Assembly: GCF_000751775.1 (NCBI RefSeq)
Contig: NZ_CCRF01000065.1
Location: forward strand, 1 to 62,875
Direction of reading: 5' to 3'
Source: Caldibacillus thermoamylovorans
GTDB taxonomy: Bacteria > Bacillota > Bacilli > Bacillales > Caldibacillaceae
Length of the DNA stretch: 62,875 nucleotides
A program made the position numbers and the translations under genes. Below, piece by piece: positions 1-12,584 of the stretch; the stretch's first letter is position 1; each line of letters begins with the position of its first letter. Below the pieces are notes generated by a model, which worked only from the letters and a program-made list of their open reading frames with translations, was not told where the DNA came from and ran no database searches.

Positions 1-9
1 TCAAAACAA

Positions 10-1152
10 TTATTTATTCGATTGATTCGACTGAATATATTGAGCATATTTTTCATTATGTTCTTCTAATGTCTTTGAAAACAGTACTTCACCTTTAGGC
101 GTTGCTAAAAAGTAATAGTAATCCGAGCTAGCCGGATATAAAGCAGCTTCGATTGACATTTCACTGCTACCGGCAATCGGTCCCGGCGGATAGCCGCTAT
201 TTAAATAGGTGTTGTAAGGATCCACTACTTCATAATAATCCTTAAAGGTAAGCCGATCACGATGTTCCCCGATTGCATAAATGACAGTCGGATCTGTTTG
301 CAGAGGCATACCGGTTTCCATACGATTATAGAACACGCTGGCAATTGTTTTTCTATCTGCCTCATTTGTTGCTTCTTCCTCTACCAGGGATGCCAATGTT
401 AATAATTGATGGACAGTGATTCCTTTACTTTCAAGATCAATTCGATACTTTTCAACGACATCATTTGTTTTTTTAATCATCGCCAGAAGGATCTCTTCAA
501 GCGGCGGCTTCTTCTCCTCAAAGCTATATGTAGCCGGAAACAAATAACCTTCCAGTGGGAATTTAATGTTTTCATTTAAAACATCTTCCGTTATAAGCTC
601 AGGATAAGTTTCCATCGCTTTTTTGATAAACTCCGGACTATTTACTGTATTTACGATTTCTTCCGTACTGTAATCAGTCTTTTTGGCGATAATCCCAGCG
701 ATTTCTGTCAATCTTAACCCTTCCGGAACAGGAATGGATAAGGCGGCCTTTTTATATACACTGCCGGTTTTTAAACTTGTAATAATTTCATTCATCGTCA
801 TTGACGGTGAAAGTAAGTATGTGCCGGCTTGAAAATCGGTTTCATTCTTAAATTTTACATAATATTTGAAAACCAGCGCATCCTTAATAACCCGGTTTTT
901 CTCTAAAATTGACGCAATGGCTGATGTTCCGGAACCCATTGGAATTTCCACTTGAACTTCTTGTTTACTGTCGGGATCAACCGGCTTTAATGCAGAGTGA
1001 ATATACAGATAGCCACCGGTTAAAATACCGGCTAATAATAAAAAGATGATTGCCGTTGTAATAAAAACTATTTTTCTCACTGTTTTTGCTTCTTTATATT
1101 TCTCTTTGTTAACGATCTCCATGATTTTTTCCTTGTCCTTATTGTTATCCAT
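10..1152 (-). CDS. mltG: Endolytic murein transglycosylase MltG (YceG-like, YrrL)
   Basis: The product cleaves nascent peptidoglycan glycan strands at the outer face of the membrane and is thought to set chain length. I read 380 residues: a basic cytoplasmic start, one membrane segment at about residues 27-49, then the extracellular YceG domain. The catalytic Glu lies in LASLVEEEA, and the family motif NSGYPPGPI is present near the C-terminus. The reading frame is open upstream to 1293, but an AAGGAGGG ribosome site just before the ATG at 1152 fixes the start. A separate promoter lies upstream, although it follows yrzB in the same direction. Confidence 0.95.
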   Translation of the reverse strand: MDNNKDKEKIMEIVNKEKYKEAKTVRKIVFITTAIIFLLLAGILTGGYLYIHSALKPVDPDSKQEVQVEIPMGSGTSAIASILEKNRVIKDALVFKYYVKFKNETDFQAGTYLLSPSMTMNEIITSLKTGSVYKKAALSIPVPEGLRLTEIAGIIAKKTDYSTEEIVNTVNSPEFIKKAMETYPELITEDVLNENIKFPLEGYLFPATYSFEEKKPPLEEILLAMIKKTNDVVEKYRIDLESKGITVHQLLTLASLVEEEATNEADRKTIASVFYNRMETGMPLQTDPTVIYAIGEHRDRLTFKDYYEVVDPYNTYLNSGYPPGPIAGSSEMSIEAALYPASSDYYYFLATPKGEVLFSKTLEEHNEKYAQYIQSNQSNK

Positions 1153-1219
1153 CCAAACCCTCCTTGTGAGAGTGCAAATAATGTAGAATATACTCGAAAA
1201 TTTTTTCTCATCTTGAATT

Positions 1220-1247
1220 ATTATACTATAACTTTTAATTTTGTCAG
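1220..1247 (-). promoter_or_regulatory. Candidate sigma-A promoter of mltG
   Basis: On the minus strand a CTGACA -35 (plus 1242-1247) is followed after 16 bases by a perfect TATAAT -10 (plus 1220-1225). It lies about 70 bases upstream of the mltG start and just downstream of the yrzB terminator. Confidence 0.55.
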
Positions 1248-1260
1248 CAAAATTCATTTT

Positions 1261-1323
1261 AAAAAAGAATGTCCCAAAAACAGGAACCACCATCTAAATT
1301 AAATGATCCGCTGTTTTGGGACA
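1261..1323 (-). terminator. Intrinsic terminator after yrzB
   Basis: Arms at 1270-1283 and 1311-1323 (TGTCCCAAAA-type) pair with one bulge around a long loop. On the minus strand they are followed by a T-rich run. It separates the alaS-side genes from mltG. Confidence 0.75.
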
Positions 1324-1340
1324 TGTAAAAGCTTTATATT

Positions 1341-1619
1341 TTACTCTTCATCTTCACCTAAAAAAGTTTCAAGCATTTCCTCAATTAAATCCCATTCCGC
1401 TTCGGATTCGATAGGTAATAAATCTCCTTGTTCTTTTCCGGGAAGAAAGCTTGAGGCATGAATTTCAATTTCTCCCTCATCGTCTTCTTCTGCTCCTATC
1501 GGGTAGTATAAAACATACGCCTTACCAAATTCTTCAGATTCGAAAGTAAACAATATTTCACATAGTTCTTCATTACCATCTTCATCAATAATCATAATAT
1601 GGTTTTCACCGTGTTCCAT
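1341..1619 (-). CDS. yrzB: DUF1292 family protein (YrzB)
   Basis: This is a 92-residue, strongly acidic protein with no membrane segment, of the DUF1292 family found beside ruvX in Bacilli. Its function is not known. The frame extends to 1670, but AAGGAGG placed correctly before the ATG at 1619 (first residues [10 protein letters not shown]) gives the start and leaves a 47-base gap to ruvX. It is the last gene of the yrzL-ruvX-yrzB run, and a terminator follows it. Confidence 0.9.
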   Translation of the reverse strand: MEHGENHIMIIDEDGNEELCEILFTFESEEFGKAYVLYYPIGAEEDDEGEIEIHASSFLPGKEQGDLLPIESEAEWDLIEEMLETFLGEDEE

Positions 1620-1666
1620 TATTTTCCTCCTTACCCCTTCATTTAAAGGGCTTTCATGTATAAATT

Positions 1667-2089
1667 TCAATGGCTTCCTAAACTATCTAAATAACTTTGT
1701 AAAATGAGACTGGCCGCCATTTTATCAATTACCTTTTTACGTTTTTTCCTGCTTACATCGGCTGTCAACAAAATTCGTTCTGCAGCCATGGTCGTTAATC
1801 GTTCATCCCATAACTCCACGGGTAAACTAAACCTGTTTTTTAACAGTTTGGCAAATTGCAAACTAATTTCACCACGTGGGCCGATTGTTCCATTCATATT
1901 TTTGGGTAAGCCGACAATTATCTTTTCTATTCCGTATTCTCGAATGATTTCTTCAAGTTCCGGTATTCCGGATTTTTGCTCGTCTTCCTGAATTTGGATG
2001 GTTTTCAGTCCTTGGGCAGTCCAGCCCAGTTCATCGCTAACCGCCACCCCAATCGTTTTTGAGCCAACATCCAGTCCTAAAATTCGCAT
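1667..2089 (-). CDS. ruvX: Holliday-junction-resolvase-like nuclease YqgF/RuvX (YrrK)
   Basis: This 140-residue protein has an RNase H-like fold. The N-terminal [19 protein letters not shown] holds the first acidic site residue, the central [11 protein letters not shown] loop is typical of the family, and a second acidic site is seen in LWDERLTT. Family members act in 16S rRNA 5' processing or on branched DNA. Its ATG overlaps the yrzL stop by one base (TAATG), which indicates translational coupling. Confidence 0.95.
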   Translation of the reverse strand: MRILGLDVGSKTIGVAVSDELGWTAQGLKTIQIQEDEQKSGIPELEEIIREYGIEKIIVGLPKNMNGTIGPRGEISLQFAKLLKNRFSLPVELWDERLTTMAAERILLTADVSRKKRKKVIDKMAASLILQSYLDSLGSH

Positions 2090-2358
2090 TATTTTTCCTC
2101 ACGATGCTCTTGAATATAAAACTTTACCAATTCTTCAATAATCTCATCCCGCTCCAGCTTTCGAATAATATTCCTTGCATCTTTATGACGGGGAATATAA
2201 GCAGGATCACCTGATAATAAATAGCCAACGATTTGATTAATAGGATTATATCCCTTTTCCTCCAATGCTAAAAAAACTTCCTGAAGAACTTTTTGTACTT
2301 CTTGATTGATTGGTTCTTCCGGAAAATGAAATTGCATCGTCCGATCAAGTGAACTCAT
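2089..2358 (-). CDS. yrzL: IreB-family regulatory phosphoprotein (YrzL, DUF965)
   Basis: The 89-residue product matches the IreB/YrzL family, small cytoplasmic targets of the PrkC/IreK-type Ser/Thr kinase. The conserved block [20 protein letters not shown] and the following IPRHKDARN are intact. Two in-frame ATGs exist. GGAGGT is only two bases from the one at 2364 but eight bases from that at 2358, so the latter start ([10 protein letters not shown]) is chosen. The gene follows alaS and is fused by overlap to ruvX, as in other Bacilli. Confidence 0.92.
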   Translation of the reverse strand: MSSLDRTMQFHFPEEPINQEVQKVLQEVFLALEEKGYNPINQIVGYLLSGDPAYIPRHKDARNIIRKLERDEIIEELVKFYIQEHREEK

Positions 2359-2581
2359 GGTCATGCACCTCCGATCAAACTCAGGTTGCGGTTATTTGTC
2401 TTTATTTTACACTACTTGTCTAATTAATGAAATCTTTTTTGCAGAAGGAAAGTATAATTTTCAACTTATACTTTCCCATCTCTTCATTGCACCGGGAGCT
2501 TCATCGAAATACGCAACAACCGAAATCGTGCATGTTCTTCGATTTACGATGCGTTCCGATTTTTTCTAAAGGTACCGATCA

Positions 2582-5212
2582 TCAAGTATTCTTTATCCAT
2601 TCTTCTACATATTGAAGTGCTTCAGATAAACGATTTGGATCTTTTCCACCGGCTTGGGCCATGTCCGGACGACCACCGCCGCCACCGTCACAAATACCGG
2701 CAACTTCTTTGATTAATTTACCGGCGTGATAAGTTCCGGTTAGGTCTTTCGTTACCCCCGCAATCAGTTGTACCTTTCCATCCAATACTGCACCAAGAAC
2801 AATGACACCGGACTTGATTTTTTGCTTTAACTCATCCAACATAGTTCGCAATTGATTGGATTCATTAATTTCGACGCGACTGACCAGCAACTGAATGCCA
2901 TTTACTTCTTTTACTTTATTTATTAAGCTTTTTGCTTCTATATTGCCTAATTTGGCAGTTAATGATTCAATTTCTTTATGGGCTTCTCGTAATTCTTTTT
3001 GCAAGGCCGCAATTTTTTCCGGAACATCTTTCACGTTCGCCTTTAATTTATGTGCGGCATCATTTAATATTTGAATTTGATCTGACATATATTGGTAAGC
3101 TTTTTCACCCGTTACTGCTTCAATCCGTCTGGTCCCGGCTCCAATTCCGGTTTCGGTAACAAGTTTAAATAGACCGATGGCGGAAGTGTTCGGAACATGG
3201 CATCCGCCGCAAAGCTCGATGGAGTATTCACCCATTTTGACCACACGGACGATTTCGCCGTACTTTTCACCAAACAATGCCATCGCACCCATTGCTTTAG
3301 CTTCGGCGAGCGGTTTTTCCATAATTTCTACCGGTAAGCTTTCCCAAATTTTTTCATTGACAATTTTTTCAATTTTGCTCAACTCTTCTTCGGTTACTTG
3401 TCCGAAATGAGAAAAGTCAAAACGGAGCCGATCCGGTTCAACAAGCGAGCCCGCCTGATTGACATGCTCACCAAGGACATCCTTCAAAGCTCGATGTAAA
3501 AGATGGGTTGCTGAATGGTTTTTCGTAATTTGCAAACGATTTTTGCTGTCAATTTTGGCAAAGACCGTTTGGCCGGTTTCTGCTAGCCCCTGCTTGACAA
3601 CAGCCCGGTGAAGGTTTTGCCGGTTTGGCGCTTTTTGGACATCAAGGACTTCTATTACGAGACCTTCAGCCGTAATCGTACCACGGTCCGCAATTTGCCC
3701 GCCGCTTTCCGCATAAAAAGGCGTTTGGTCCAAGATAAGCTGAATTTCTTCCCCTTGATTGGCCGAAGAAATGAGTTTTCCATCTTTAAATATACCGATA
3801 ATTTTTGCATTCGTTTCAAGTGTATCATATCCAACAAATGTGCTGGAAACAGTGAATTCTCCCAAGTCACCGCCTTGAACTTGCATCGAACCTGTTTCTT
3901 GCCGTGCTTTTCGGGCCCGTTCCCTTTGTAATTCCATTTCTTTTTCAAAACCGTGATGATCGATTGCAAGCCCGGCATCTTGTGCGTATTCTTCCGTTAG
4001 CTCAACCGGAAATCCATACGTGTCATAAAGGCGGAAAACATCGACCCCAGCTATTGTTTTCTTACCGGTACTTTTTGCTTTTTCAATGATATCGGTTAAA
4101 ATTGCGATTCCTTCATTTAATGTTTCATGGAATCGTTCTTCTTCATTTTTGATCACTTTTCCAATGAATTCCGCCTTGTTTTTCACTTCCGGATAATAGT
4201 CTTCCATAATTTTCCCGACAACCGGAACTAATTCGAACATAAACGGGCGTTCGATTTGAATTTGTTTTGCATAACGAACGGCACGTCTCAAAAGTCTCCT
4301 TAACACATAGCCTCGACCTTCATTAGACGGCAATGCCCCATCACCAACAGCAAAAGTAACGGTACGAATATGATCAGCAATCACTTTAAAAGCCACATCA
4401 AATTCTTCATTTTCACCATATTTCACACCGGATATTTCTTCCGTCTTTTTGATAATAGGAATGAACAGATCTGTTTCAAAGTTTGTCTTTGTATTTTGAA
4501 TAACAGAGGCCATTCGTTCCAGCCCCATCCCGGTATCAATGTTTTTCTTCGGCAGTGGCGTATATGAACCGTCGGGATTATGATTAAATTGAGAAAAGAC
4601 TAAGTTCCAAACTTCTAAATACCGGTCATTTTCTCCACCCGGATATAATTCCGGATCATTATCATCATTGCCAAATTCCGGTCCGCGGTCATAGAAAATT
4701 TCCGAATTTGGGCCACTTGGTCCTTCACCGATATCCCAGAAATTGCCTTCTAACCGAATAATTCTCTCTTCCGGTATCCCGACTTTTTCATGCCAAATTT
4801 TGTACGCTTCCTCATCTTCGGGATGTATTGTTACGGATAATTTTTCCGGCTCAAAGCCAATCCATTTCGGGCTTGTTAAAAATTCCCATGCCCAAATAAT
4901 GGCTTCTTCTTTAAAATAATCACCGATTGAGAAATTACCGAGCATTTCAAAAAAAGTATGGTGGCGTGCTGTTTTCCCGACGTTTTCAATATCATTGGTC
5001 CGAATCGATTTTTGGGCATTCGTAATCCGCGGGTTATCCGGCTTTACCCGGCCGTCAAAATATTTTTTTAATGTGGCAACACCGCTGTTAATCCAAAGTA
5101 ATGACGGATCATCATGCGGGATGAGCGATGCACTCGGTTCAATCTTATGTCCTTTTTCCTGAAAAAACTCAAGATACATACGACGAATTTCAGCACTTGT
5201 CAATTTTTTCAA
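2582..5212 (-). CDS. alaS: Alanine--tRNA ligase
   Basis: This 876-residue class II synthetase charges tRNA-Ala. The catalytic domain starts at RRMYLEFF, motif 2 lies around [19 protein letters not shown], the editing domain carries the zinc motifs HSATHLLH and CGGCH, and the C-Ala domain ends with [14 protein letters not shown]. All key residues are present. The start is TTG at 5212, supported by GGGAGG seven bases upstream, and the next ATG has no ribosome site. Expression is controlled by the T-box leader upstream. Confidence 0.98.
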   Translation of the reverse strand: MKKLTSAEIRRMYLEFFQEKGHKIEPSASLIPHDDPSLLWINSGVATLKKYFDGRVKPDNPRITNAQKSIRTNDIENVGKTARHHTFFEMLGNFSIGDYFKEEAIIWAWEFLTSPKWIGFEPEKLSVTIHPEDEEAYKIWHEKVGIPEERIIRLEGNFWDIGEGPSGPNSEIFYDRGPEFGNDDNDPELYPGGENDRYLEVWNLVFSQFNHNPDGSYTPLPKKNIDTGMGLERMASVIQNTKTNFETDLFIPIIKKTEEISGVKYGENEEFDVAFKVIADHIRTVTFAVGDGALPSNEGRGYVLRRLLRRAVRYAKQIQIERPFMFELVPVVGKIMEDYYPEVKNKAEFIGKVIKNEEERFHETLNEGIAILTDIIEKAKSTGKKTIAGVDVFRLYDTYGFPVELTEEYAQDAGLAIDHHGFEKEMELQRERARKARQETGSMQVQGGDLGEFTVSSTFVGYDTLETNAKIIGIFKDGKLISSANQGEEIQLILDQTPFYAESGGQIADRGTITAEGLVIEVLDVQKAPNRQNLHRAVVKQGLAETGQTVFAKIDSKNRLQITKNHSATHLLHRALKDVLGEHVNQAGSLVEPDRLRFDFSHFGQVTEEELSKIEKIVNEKIWESLPVEIMEKPLAEAKAMGAMALFGEKYGEIVRVVKMGEYSIELCGGCHVPNTSAIGLFKLVTETGIGAGTRRIEAVTGEKAYQYMSDQIQILNDAAHKLKANVKDVPEKIAALQKELREAHKEIESLTAKLGNIEAKSLINKVKEVNGIQLLVSRVEINESNQLRTMLDELKQKIKSGVIVLGAVLDGKVQLIAGVTKDLTGTYHAGKLIKEVAGICDGGGGGRPDMAQAGGKDPNRLSEALQYVEEWIKNT

Positions 5213-5254
5213 GCGAATTCCTCCCTAATTTATTTATTTCCATTTTGTTCCAAT

Positions 5255-5510
5255 AAAAAAACTCCTCCCCTAAAATTAGGGACGAAGAGTCTGTTCCGTG
5301 GTACCACCCTAGTTATGAAAGTCTTAATCACTCTCATCACTTTAGCCTTCTTAACGCGAAGTAACGGCAGGGATTAGCTGCACTCGGGAGTAGCCTTCTG
5401 TAACAACTGTCTGGAAATTTCTTTCAGCCACGGAAATTTCTCTCTTTTTTAGACTCATTGATACATACTCGCTCCGTCAATGTGTTGATATTTTTAAATC
5501 TCCAGTCATA
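5255..5510 (-). promoter_or_regulatory. T-box leader of alaS (probable alanine specifier)
   Basis: The T-box sequence AGGGTGGTACCACGG is on the minus strand at 5296-5310. Downstream, a terminator stem (5261-5290) ends in a T-run (5255-5260), and the T-box can pair with its 5' arm to form the antiterminator. An AGTA motif occurs in the stem I region. GCT at plus 5392-5394, in the context GAAG-GCT-A, is the likely alanine specifier. Uncharged tRNA-Ala would stabilise readthrough into alaS. Confidence 0.93.
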
Positions 5511-5516
5511 TTTTTT

Positions 5517-5545
5517 ATTCTAGTATTTGACCGTCTCCTTGTCAA
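5517..5545 (-). promoter_or_regulatory. Sigma-A promoter of the alaS T-box transcript
   Basis: A perfect TTGACA (plus 5540-5545) is followed after 17 bases by TAGAAT (plus 5517-5522) on the minus strand, placing the transcription start at about 5510, at the beginning of the T-box leader. Confidence 0.85.
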
Positions 5546-5585
5546 TTATCGAAAATGATTGTATCCGGAAATTAAGCGAAAAAAA

Positions 5586-6653
5586 TTAACCATAATCCCG
5601 CCTTTTAAACTGATCCAAAGCTTGCAAAATAGTAGTTTTAATGACCGCAATTAACGGAACCGCCATGATAAGTCCCAGTACCCCGCCGATTTCACCACCA
5701 ATTAAGATGGAAAATATAATTAATAAAGGATGCATCTGTAAAGATTTCCCGACTATGTAAGGTGATAAAATATTTCCCTCAAGAAACTGAAGGAAAAAGA
5801 CAAACAAAACAACAAAAATAATCATTTTTACGGATGTTTGAGATGCAATAATTGCGGCTGGAACGACACCGATAATCGGACCAAAATACGGAATCACATT
5901 CGTAATCCCAATGATCGAGCCAAGTAAAAGCGGGTAATCTATTTTGATCAGCCAGAAAAAGATCATCGATATAATGCCAACTAAGGCACAGACAGTCAGT
6001 TGCCCGCGGATATAATTTCCAAGCGATTGCTCGACGTTGAAAAGAAAATCTCTCGTTTGTTCCCGCCATTTTTTAGGCACAAAGGACCAAAATGTTTTTT
6101 TTAAGTAATCAATATCTTTTAAAATATAAAATGCAATAAATGGAACCAGGATTAACAGAAAAAAATTGTCCACTAACCATATAAAAAACTTTAAAATTCG
6201 TTCAATCAGCCGCTTAAGTCCTTCCTCAATCGCTTGATAACCGACATCAATTTGTTCGTGAATTCCGAGCGGCCAAGTTTTTGTTTTTCTTTCAATAAAA
6301 TCTCCCCACATTTCATACTGGTGTATGAAACCGGGGATGTTTTCGGAAAGATCCTTTAATTGTTTAATAAAGACAGGTATTCCTTTATAGATGGCAAAAC
6401 CGACTCCCCCAAAAAATAAAATATAGATTAATAAGACGGAAAGCCATCTCTGTAACCCGTTTTGATGGAGTTTCTCCACAAGCGGATATAATAAGTAAGC
6501 GATAAATCCGGCAATCAGAAAAGGTAACAGTACCTTCAAAAAAATCTGAATAACCGGTTTCCACATCGGTGAAAGTCTGATAAACACATAAAGAACAACA
6601 AATAGTAATAATAAAAATCCTAATCGGTAATACCACTTCACTTTAATATCCAT
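5586..6653 (-). CDS. yrrI: AI-2E family transporter (YrrI)
   Basis: This is a 355-residue integral membrane protein of the AI-2E/PerM family, with about eight hydrophobic segments. A terminal cluster near residues 10-70 precedes a soluble central part (around residues 90-150), and the C-terminal half carries GITNVIPYFGPIIG, the family signature. The substrate cannot be inferred, and many Bacillus members are uncharacterised. GTG at 6662 is too close to the ribosome site, so ATG at 6653 (MDIKVKWYYR) is chosen. It lies upstream of the alaS promoter, as in B. subtilis. Confidence 0.9.
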   Translation of the reverse strand: MDIKVKWYYRLGFLLLLFVVLYVFIRLSPMWKPVIQIFLKVLLPFLIAGFIAYLLYPLVEKLHQNGLQRWLSVLLIYILFFGGVGFAIYKGIPVFIKQLKDLSENIPGFIHQYEMWGDFIERKTKTWPLGIHEQIDVGYQAIEEGLKRLIERILKFFIWLVDNFFLLILVPFIAFYILKDIDYLKKTFWSFVPKKWREQTRDFLFNVEQSLGNYIRGQLTVCALVGIISMIFFWLIKIDYPLLLGSIIGITNVIPYFGPIIGVVPAAIIASQTSVKMIIFVVLFVFFLQFLEGNILSPYIVGKSLQMHPLLIIFSILIGGEIGGVLGLIMAVPLIAVIKTTILQALDQFKRRDYG

Positions 6654-6698
6654 CGACAACACTCCCCCCTCGTTATAGTTTGAGAGGATGGAGCGATA

Positions 6699-6893
6699 TT
6701 ATGCATGATAGCGACGTTCTTCTTCCGGGAATAAATCATCCAGGGAGGAAAGGGATCCGTCTTCTTCCACCTGATGTGTGTGAATCATCCCATTTGAAAC
6801 CGATAGCTCAATAAAACAGTTCCAGCAATAATATTGATTGATCCCGATCTTCCCAATATCTTTACTGTGACAATTTGGGCAAATTAGTTCCAC
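6699..6893 (-). CDS. Small zinc-ribbon protein
   Basis: This 64-residue protein has an N-terminal pair of CxxC knuckles (CPNC at about residues 5-8 and CWNC at about 23-26) that should bind one zinc ion, followed by an acidic tail with no recognised domain. It starts with GTG at 6893 behind GAGGTGG. A short gap separates it from yrrI. Similar small zinc-ribbon genes sit at this place in other Bacilli, but the function is unknown. Confidence 0.8.
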   Translation of the reverse strand: MELICPNCHSKDIGKIGINQYYCWNCFIELSVSNGMIHTHQVEEDGSLSSLDDLFPEEERRYHA

Positions 6894-6995
6894 TTTTCCA
6901 CCTCAAATCAAATTTATAAATATTATTTGATACCATTCTGCCCAAATTGTTGGGAAAATAATCATTTTTACAAAACTTTCTCTCTGGATATCAGG

Positions 6996-9392
6996 TCAAC
7001 TTAAATATTCCGCTCTATCTTCAATCATGAAATCATACGGGCTAATATTCTCCATGCCAACCATCGGATCCGTATTCATTAATCGTTCTTCATAAGACAT
7101 ATCTTCTTTCACTACCCCGATATCCGGAGTGTGATTTCCGTTTATTTCTTGCAATAATCGTTTCTTTAACGTCGTGTTCCTCATATTATCATCCGTACGA
7201 TAAACGGCGGTTCGAAAGGCATCCTCTTCCCCGCATAAAATTAATTTTTCTTTACTCCGCGTGATGGCCGTATAAATAAGATTTCTCCGTAACATCCGGT
7301 GATAGCCTCTGACAATCGGTAGAATGACAATCGGAAATTCGCTCCCTTGCGATTTGTGAATACTGCAGCAATAGGCAAGGGTAATTTGATGTAAATCCTG
7401 TCTCGGGTAAGTAACCTCATTACCGTCAAACGAAACGACCAGTTGATCAACTTTTTCCTCTGTCTCTTTTGCATAAAAGATAGCTACAATTTCACCGATA
7501 TCACCGTTAAAAATATTTTTATCCGGTTGATTGATTAATTGCAAAACTTTATCGCCAACCCGGTAAGTATGGTCGCCAAAGTTTAATTCCCTTCGCTTTT
7601 CCTTGTTCGTTCCATTCAATATTTCTTGGAGAAGTATATTCAGCTCATCAATTCCGGCCGGCCCCCGATACATCGGTGCCAAAACTTGAATATCTTTAGG
7701 TGTATAACCTTTATTGATTGCATGTCCGACGACCTGCTTTACGACATCAGCAACTTGTGTCGTACGGCAAGAAATGAATGAACGATCCTTTTGTTGGTTT
7801 CTTAAATCTTCCGGTATCGTCCCGTTTTTTATGGCATGAGCAAGCTGAATAATGGATGAGCCGCTTTCTTGTCGATAAATATCCGTCAAACGAACGGTCG
7901 GAATTCGTTCTGAGGCTAATAAATCTTTCAAAACTTGCCCCGGGCCAACGGAAGGTAATTGATCTTCATCACCGACCAAAATTACTTGCACATGCGCAGG
8001 CAAAGCTTTAAATAAATGATGGGCAAGCCAAATGTCAACCATCGACATCTCATCAATGATAACAATCTTCCCTTCAATCGGATTATCTTCGTTATAATCA
8101 AAGGTTTCTGTTCCATTCCATCCGAGTAATCGATGAATCGTTACTGCCGGTAAACCGGTTGATTCCGCCATCCGTTTTGCGGCCCGACCGGTTGGAGCAG
8201 CCAACACAAACGGAAACACTTCATCCTTTTTATAGTCTTTTGGATCCAAACTGCAACCGTGCAATTCTCCATACAGTTCAACGATTCCTTTAATTACCGT
8301 CGTTTTTCCCGTTCCCGGTCCGCCGGTTAAAATTAACATTGGACTGGAGAGTGCGGTTTGAATTGCTTCCCTTTGTGATGGAGCATATTGAATACCAAGC
8401 CGTTCCTCTAAACTACCTAATGCAAGTAGAAATTCTGATTCCGGAAAGCCGTCTTCAAATTCTTTTTGAGCCAAGATTCTTTTTATATTCGTTACCAAAC
8501 CTTTTTCCGAATAAAAAATGGAAGGTAGAAATACACGTTCCTCATCGATGACGATCTTTCCTTCTTCCTCCAGTTTCAAAAGTTCATGCTCAATTTCTTC
8601 CGGAAAAATTTCCACCGGCTGGTTAGATTCCAGCAACTTTTTAACAGTCGGAATGAAAGTTTTCTTTTCCAAATAACAATGACCTTCTTGAATACAATCT
8701 GTTTCTAATGTGTATAAACAACCGGCCTTAACCCGATCCGGATGATTTCCTTTCATGCCGAGTTTAAAGCCTAATTCATCTGCCCGACCAAAGCCAATTC
8801 CTTCAATATCTTCCACAAGTTTATACGGGTTATTTTCGACGATTTCCAGTGTATGCTCTTTATATGTTTGATAGATTCGCATAGACAGCTGCGGACCGAA
8901 CCCGTATTGATTCAACCCGACCATAATATTTTCTAACCCTTGATACTCTATTAATTTTTCATGTAACAATTTTGCTTTATCAGCAGCCAATTTCGGTACC
9001 GTGTCCAATAAAGACGGCTGTTTCATGATGCGTTCGATAGCATTTTCACCCAGAACGTCCACAATATTTTCAGCCGTTTTCTTTCCAATTCCTTTAAAAA
9101 GTTCACTTGATAAATATTGAACAACACCTTGTTTTGTCTTTGGCAGATCTTTTCGAAAATGGTCAACTTGAAATTGTGGACCATATTTTGGATGATCCGT
9201 AAACTTTCCGTAAAAAATATAAGTTTCCTCTTCATACAGACGGGGGAAATAGCCGGTGACAACCGCATCTTTGTTCACACCAGCCTCATTTGATTCATCG
9301 ACACGAATCCGAAGAACGGTATATAAATTTTGTTCATTGTGAAAAATGGTGACGATCGGTCTGCCCTTAATATAACGTTCTTCTTGTTGCAT
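6996..9392 (-). CDS. recD2: ATP-dependent DNA helicase RecD2 (YrrC)
   Basis: This 798-residue SF1B 5'-3' helicase is of the RecD2 type, which works without RecBC and acts in replication-fork maintenance and repair. The N-terminal extension holds helix-hairpin-helix-like repeats. Motor motifs follow: Walker A GGPGTGKTT at about residue 355, Walker B IVIIDEMSMVD, and the C-terminal QGSEF and YTAITRSKEKL motifs. AGGGGG lies before the ATG. In B. subtilis a TPR gene (yrrB) separates it from mnmA. Here only 283 bases remain and no such gene is present. Confidence 0.96.
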   Translation of the reverse strand: MQQEERYIKGRPIVTIFHNEQNLYTVLRIRVDESNEAGVNKDAVVTGYFPRLYEEETYIFYGKFTDHPKYGPQFQVDHFRKDLPKTKQGVVQYLSSELFKGIGKKTAENIVDVLGENAIERIMKQPSLLDTVPKLAADKAKLLHEKLIEYQGLENIMVGLNQYGFGPQLSMRIYQTYKEHTLEIVENNPYKLVEDIEGIGFGRADELGFKLGMKGNHPDRVKAGCLYTLETDCIQEGHCYLEKKTFIPTVKKLLESNQPVEIFPEEIEHELLKLEEEGKIVIDEERVFLPSIFYSEKGLVTNIKRILAQKEFEDGFPESEFLLALGSLEERLGIQYAPSQREAIQTALSSPMLILTGGPGTGKTTVIKGIVELYGELHGCSLDPKDYKKDEVFPFVLAAPTGRAAKRMAESTGLPAVTIHRLLGWNGTETFDYNEDNPIEGKIVIIDEMSMVDIWLAHHLFKALPAHVQVILVGDEDQLPSVGPGQVLKDLLASERIPTVRLTDIYRQESGSSIIQLAHAIKNGTIPEDLRNQQKDRSFISCRTTQVADVVKQVVGHAINKGYTPKDIQVLAPMYRGPAGIDELNILLQEILNGTNKEKRRELNFGDHTYRVGDKVLQLINQPDKNIFNGDIGEIVAIFYAKETEEKVDQLVVSFDGNEVTYPRQDLHQITLAYCCSIHKSQGSEFPIVILPIVRGYHRMLRRNLIYTAITRSKEKLILCGEEDAFRTAVYRTDDNMRNTTLKKRLLQEINGNHTPDIGVVKEDMSYEERLMNTDPMVGMENISPYDFMIEDRAEYLS

Positions 9393-9629
9393 TTCCGATT
9401 TCCCCCTCCAAAGATATGTTGAAAAATGGTACTATAAGCATTTTTATAAGAAACGAGCATAGAGCCTATCGACGTTTTGTCAAAGATTTTTTTCAAGATC
9501 GGGTCTTGTCGACAAATTAAGGATTTCCTTCGTTTCTCCCCAAGATGATGACGAAAAAGGTTTCATTGACAAATTATATAAAACAAACAAAAGGGACTAT
9601 CCAAAAATAATTATATAGAATTTATTATA

Positions 9630-9669
9630 AAAAGGACAGAGGACCAGCATAACATTTCAGCTGATCCTC
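9630..9669 (-). terminator. Intrinsic terminator after mnmA
   Basis: GAGGATCAGC (minus strand, plus 9660-9669) pairs with GCTGGTCCTC (plus 9639-9648) with one mismatch, followed by a T-rich run at 9630-9637. Confidence 0.8.
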
Positions 9670-9675
9670 CGATTT

Positions 9676-11957
<2,282 letters not shown>

Positions 11958-12023
11958 CTTTACACCCGCTTTTAAAATAACTTTAAATAATTTTCAACCT
12001 CTTTAATATACATGCGACTAACC

Positions 12024-12446
12024 TTAAATGTAAAACATATAGCCTTCCTTACTAGATTCATCTTTGGAATGTTTTGCCAAGTCATCTAATGTTGTATTAT
12101 CTAATACATTTTTAATCGCATCGCTAATACGGATCCATAATTCTCTTTTAGCCGGTTCTTCATCTTCAATACCTTCGACAAGCTGAATAGGACCTTCTAA
12201 AACACGGATAACATCTCCGGCGGTAATCTCTGTTGGTTCATTAGCTAAAGTATACCCTCCATATGCTCCTCGGATACTCTTTACTAATCTCGCATTCCTT
12301 AACGGAGATACGATTTGCTCCAAATAATGTTCCGACAGATTGTTCGCTTTCGCAATTGTTTTTAAAGCCACCGGACCCTCGCCATATTTTTTCGCTAACT
12401 CAATCATAATTGTCAAACCGTAACGGCCTTTTGTTGAAATCTTCAT
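12024..12446 (-). CDS. cymR: Rrf2-family cysteine metabolism repressor CymR
   Basis: This 140-residue Rrf2-family winged-helix regulator starts MKISTKGRYGLTIMIELAK. No cysteine occurs in the protein, so it cannot bind an Fe-S cluster as IscR does. This fits CymR, which senses cysteine status through complex formation with CysK (known for B. subtilis). It precedes iscS by about 66 bases. AGGAGTG lies before the ATG. Confidence 0.93.
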   Translation of the reverse strand: MKISTKGRYGLTIMIELAKKYGEGPVALKTIAKANNLSEHYLEQIVSPLRNARLVKSIRGAYGGYTLANEPTEITAGDVIRVLEGPIQLVEGIEDEEPAKRELWIRISDAIKNVLDNTTLDDLAKHSKDESSKEGYMFYI

Positions 12447-12584
12447 TCAATTACTCACTCCTATATAAATGGTAAAATCCAAACAGCCGATTTTTCTAAA
12501 AAATCAACGTAAATATTGTGTCATAACAAATATAACACTATTGCTTGTGTTGAATTTTCCGTAAAACTTTTTTGATGCTAATTA

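Noticed and set aside
1153-1293. N-terminal extension of mltG
   Set aside because: A strong ribosome site and a promoter lie within it, so translation starts at 1152.
9480-9600. Possible decayed palindrome units between recD2 and mnmA
   Set aside because: GACGAAAAAGG and GTCTTGTCGACAAA look similar to the array core, but no period or paired palindrome could be made out.
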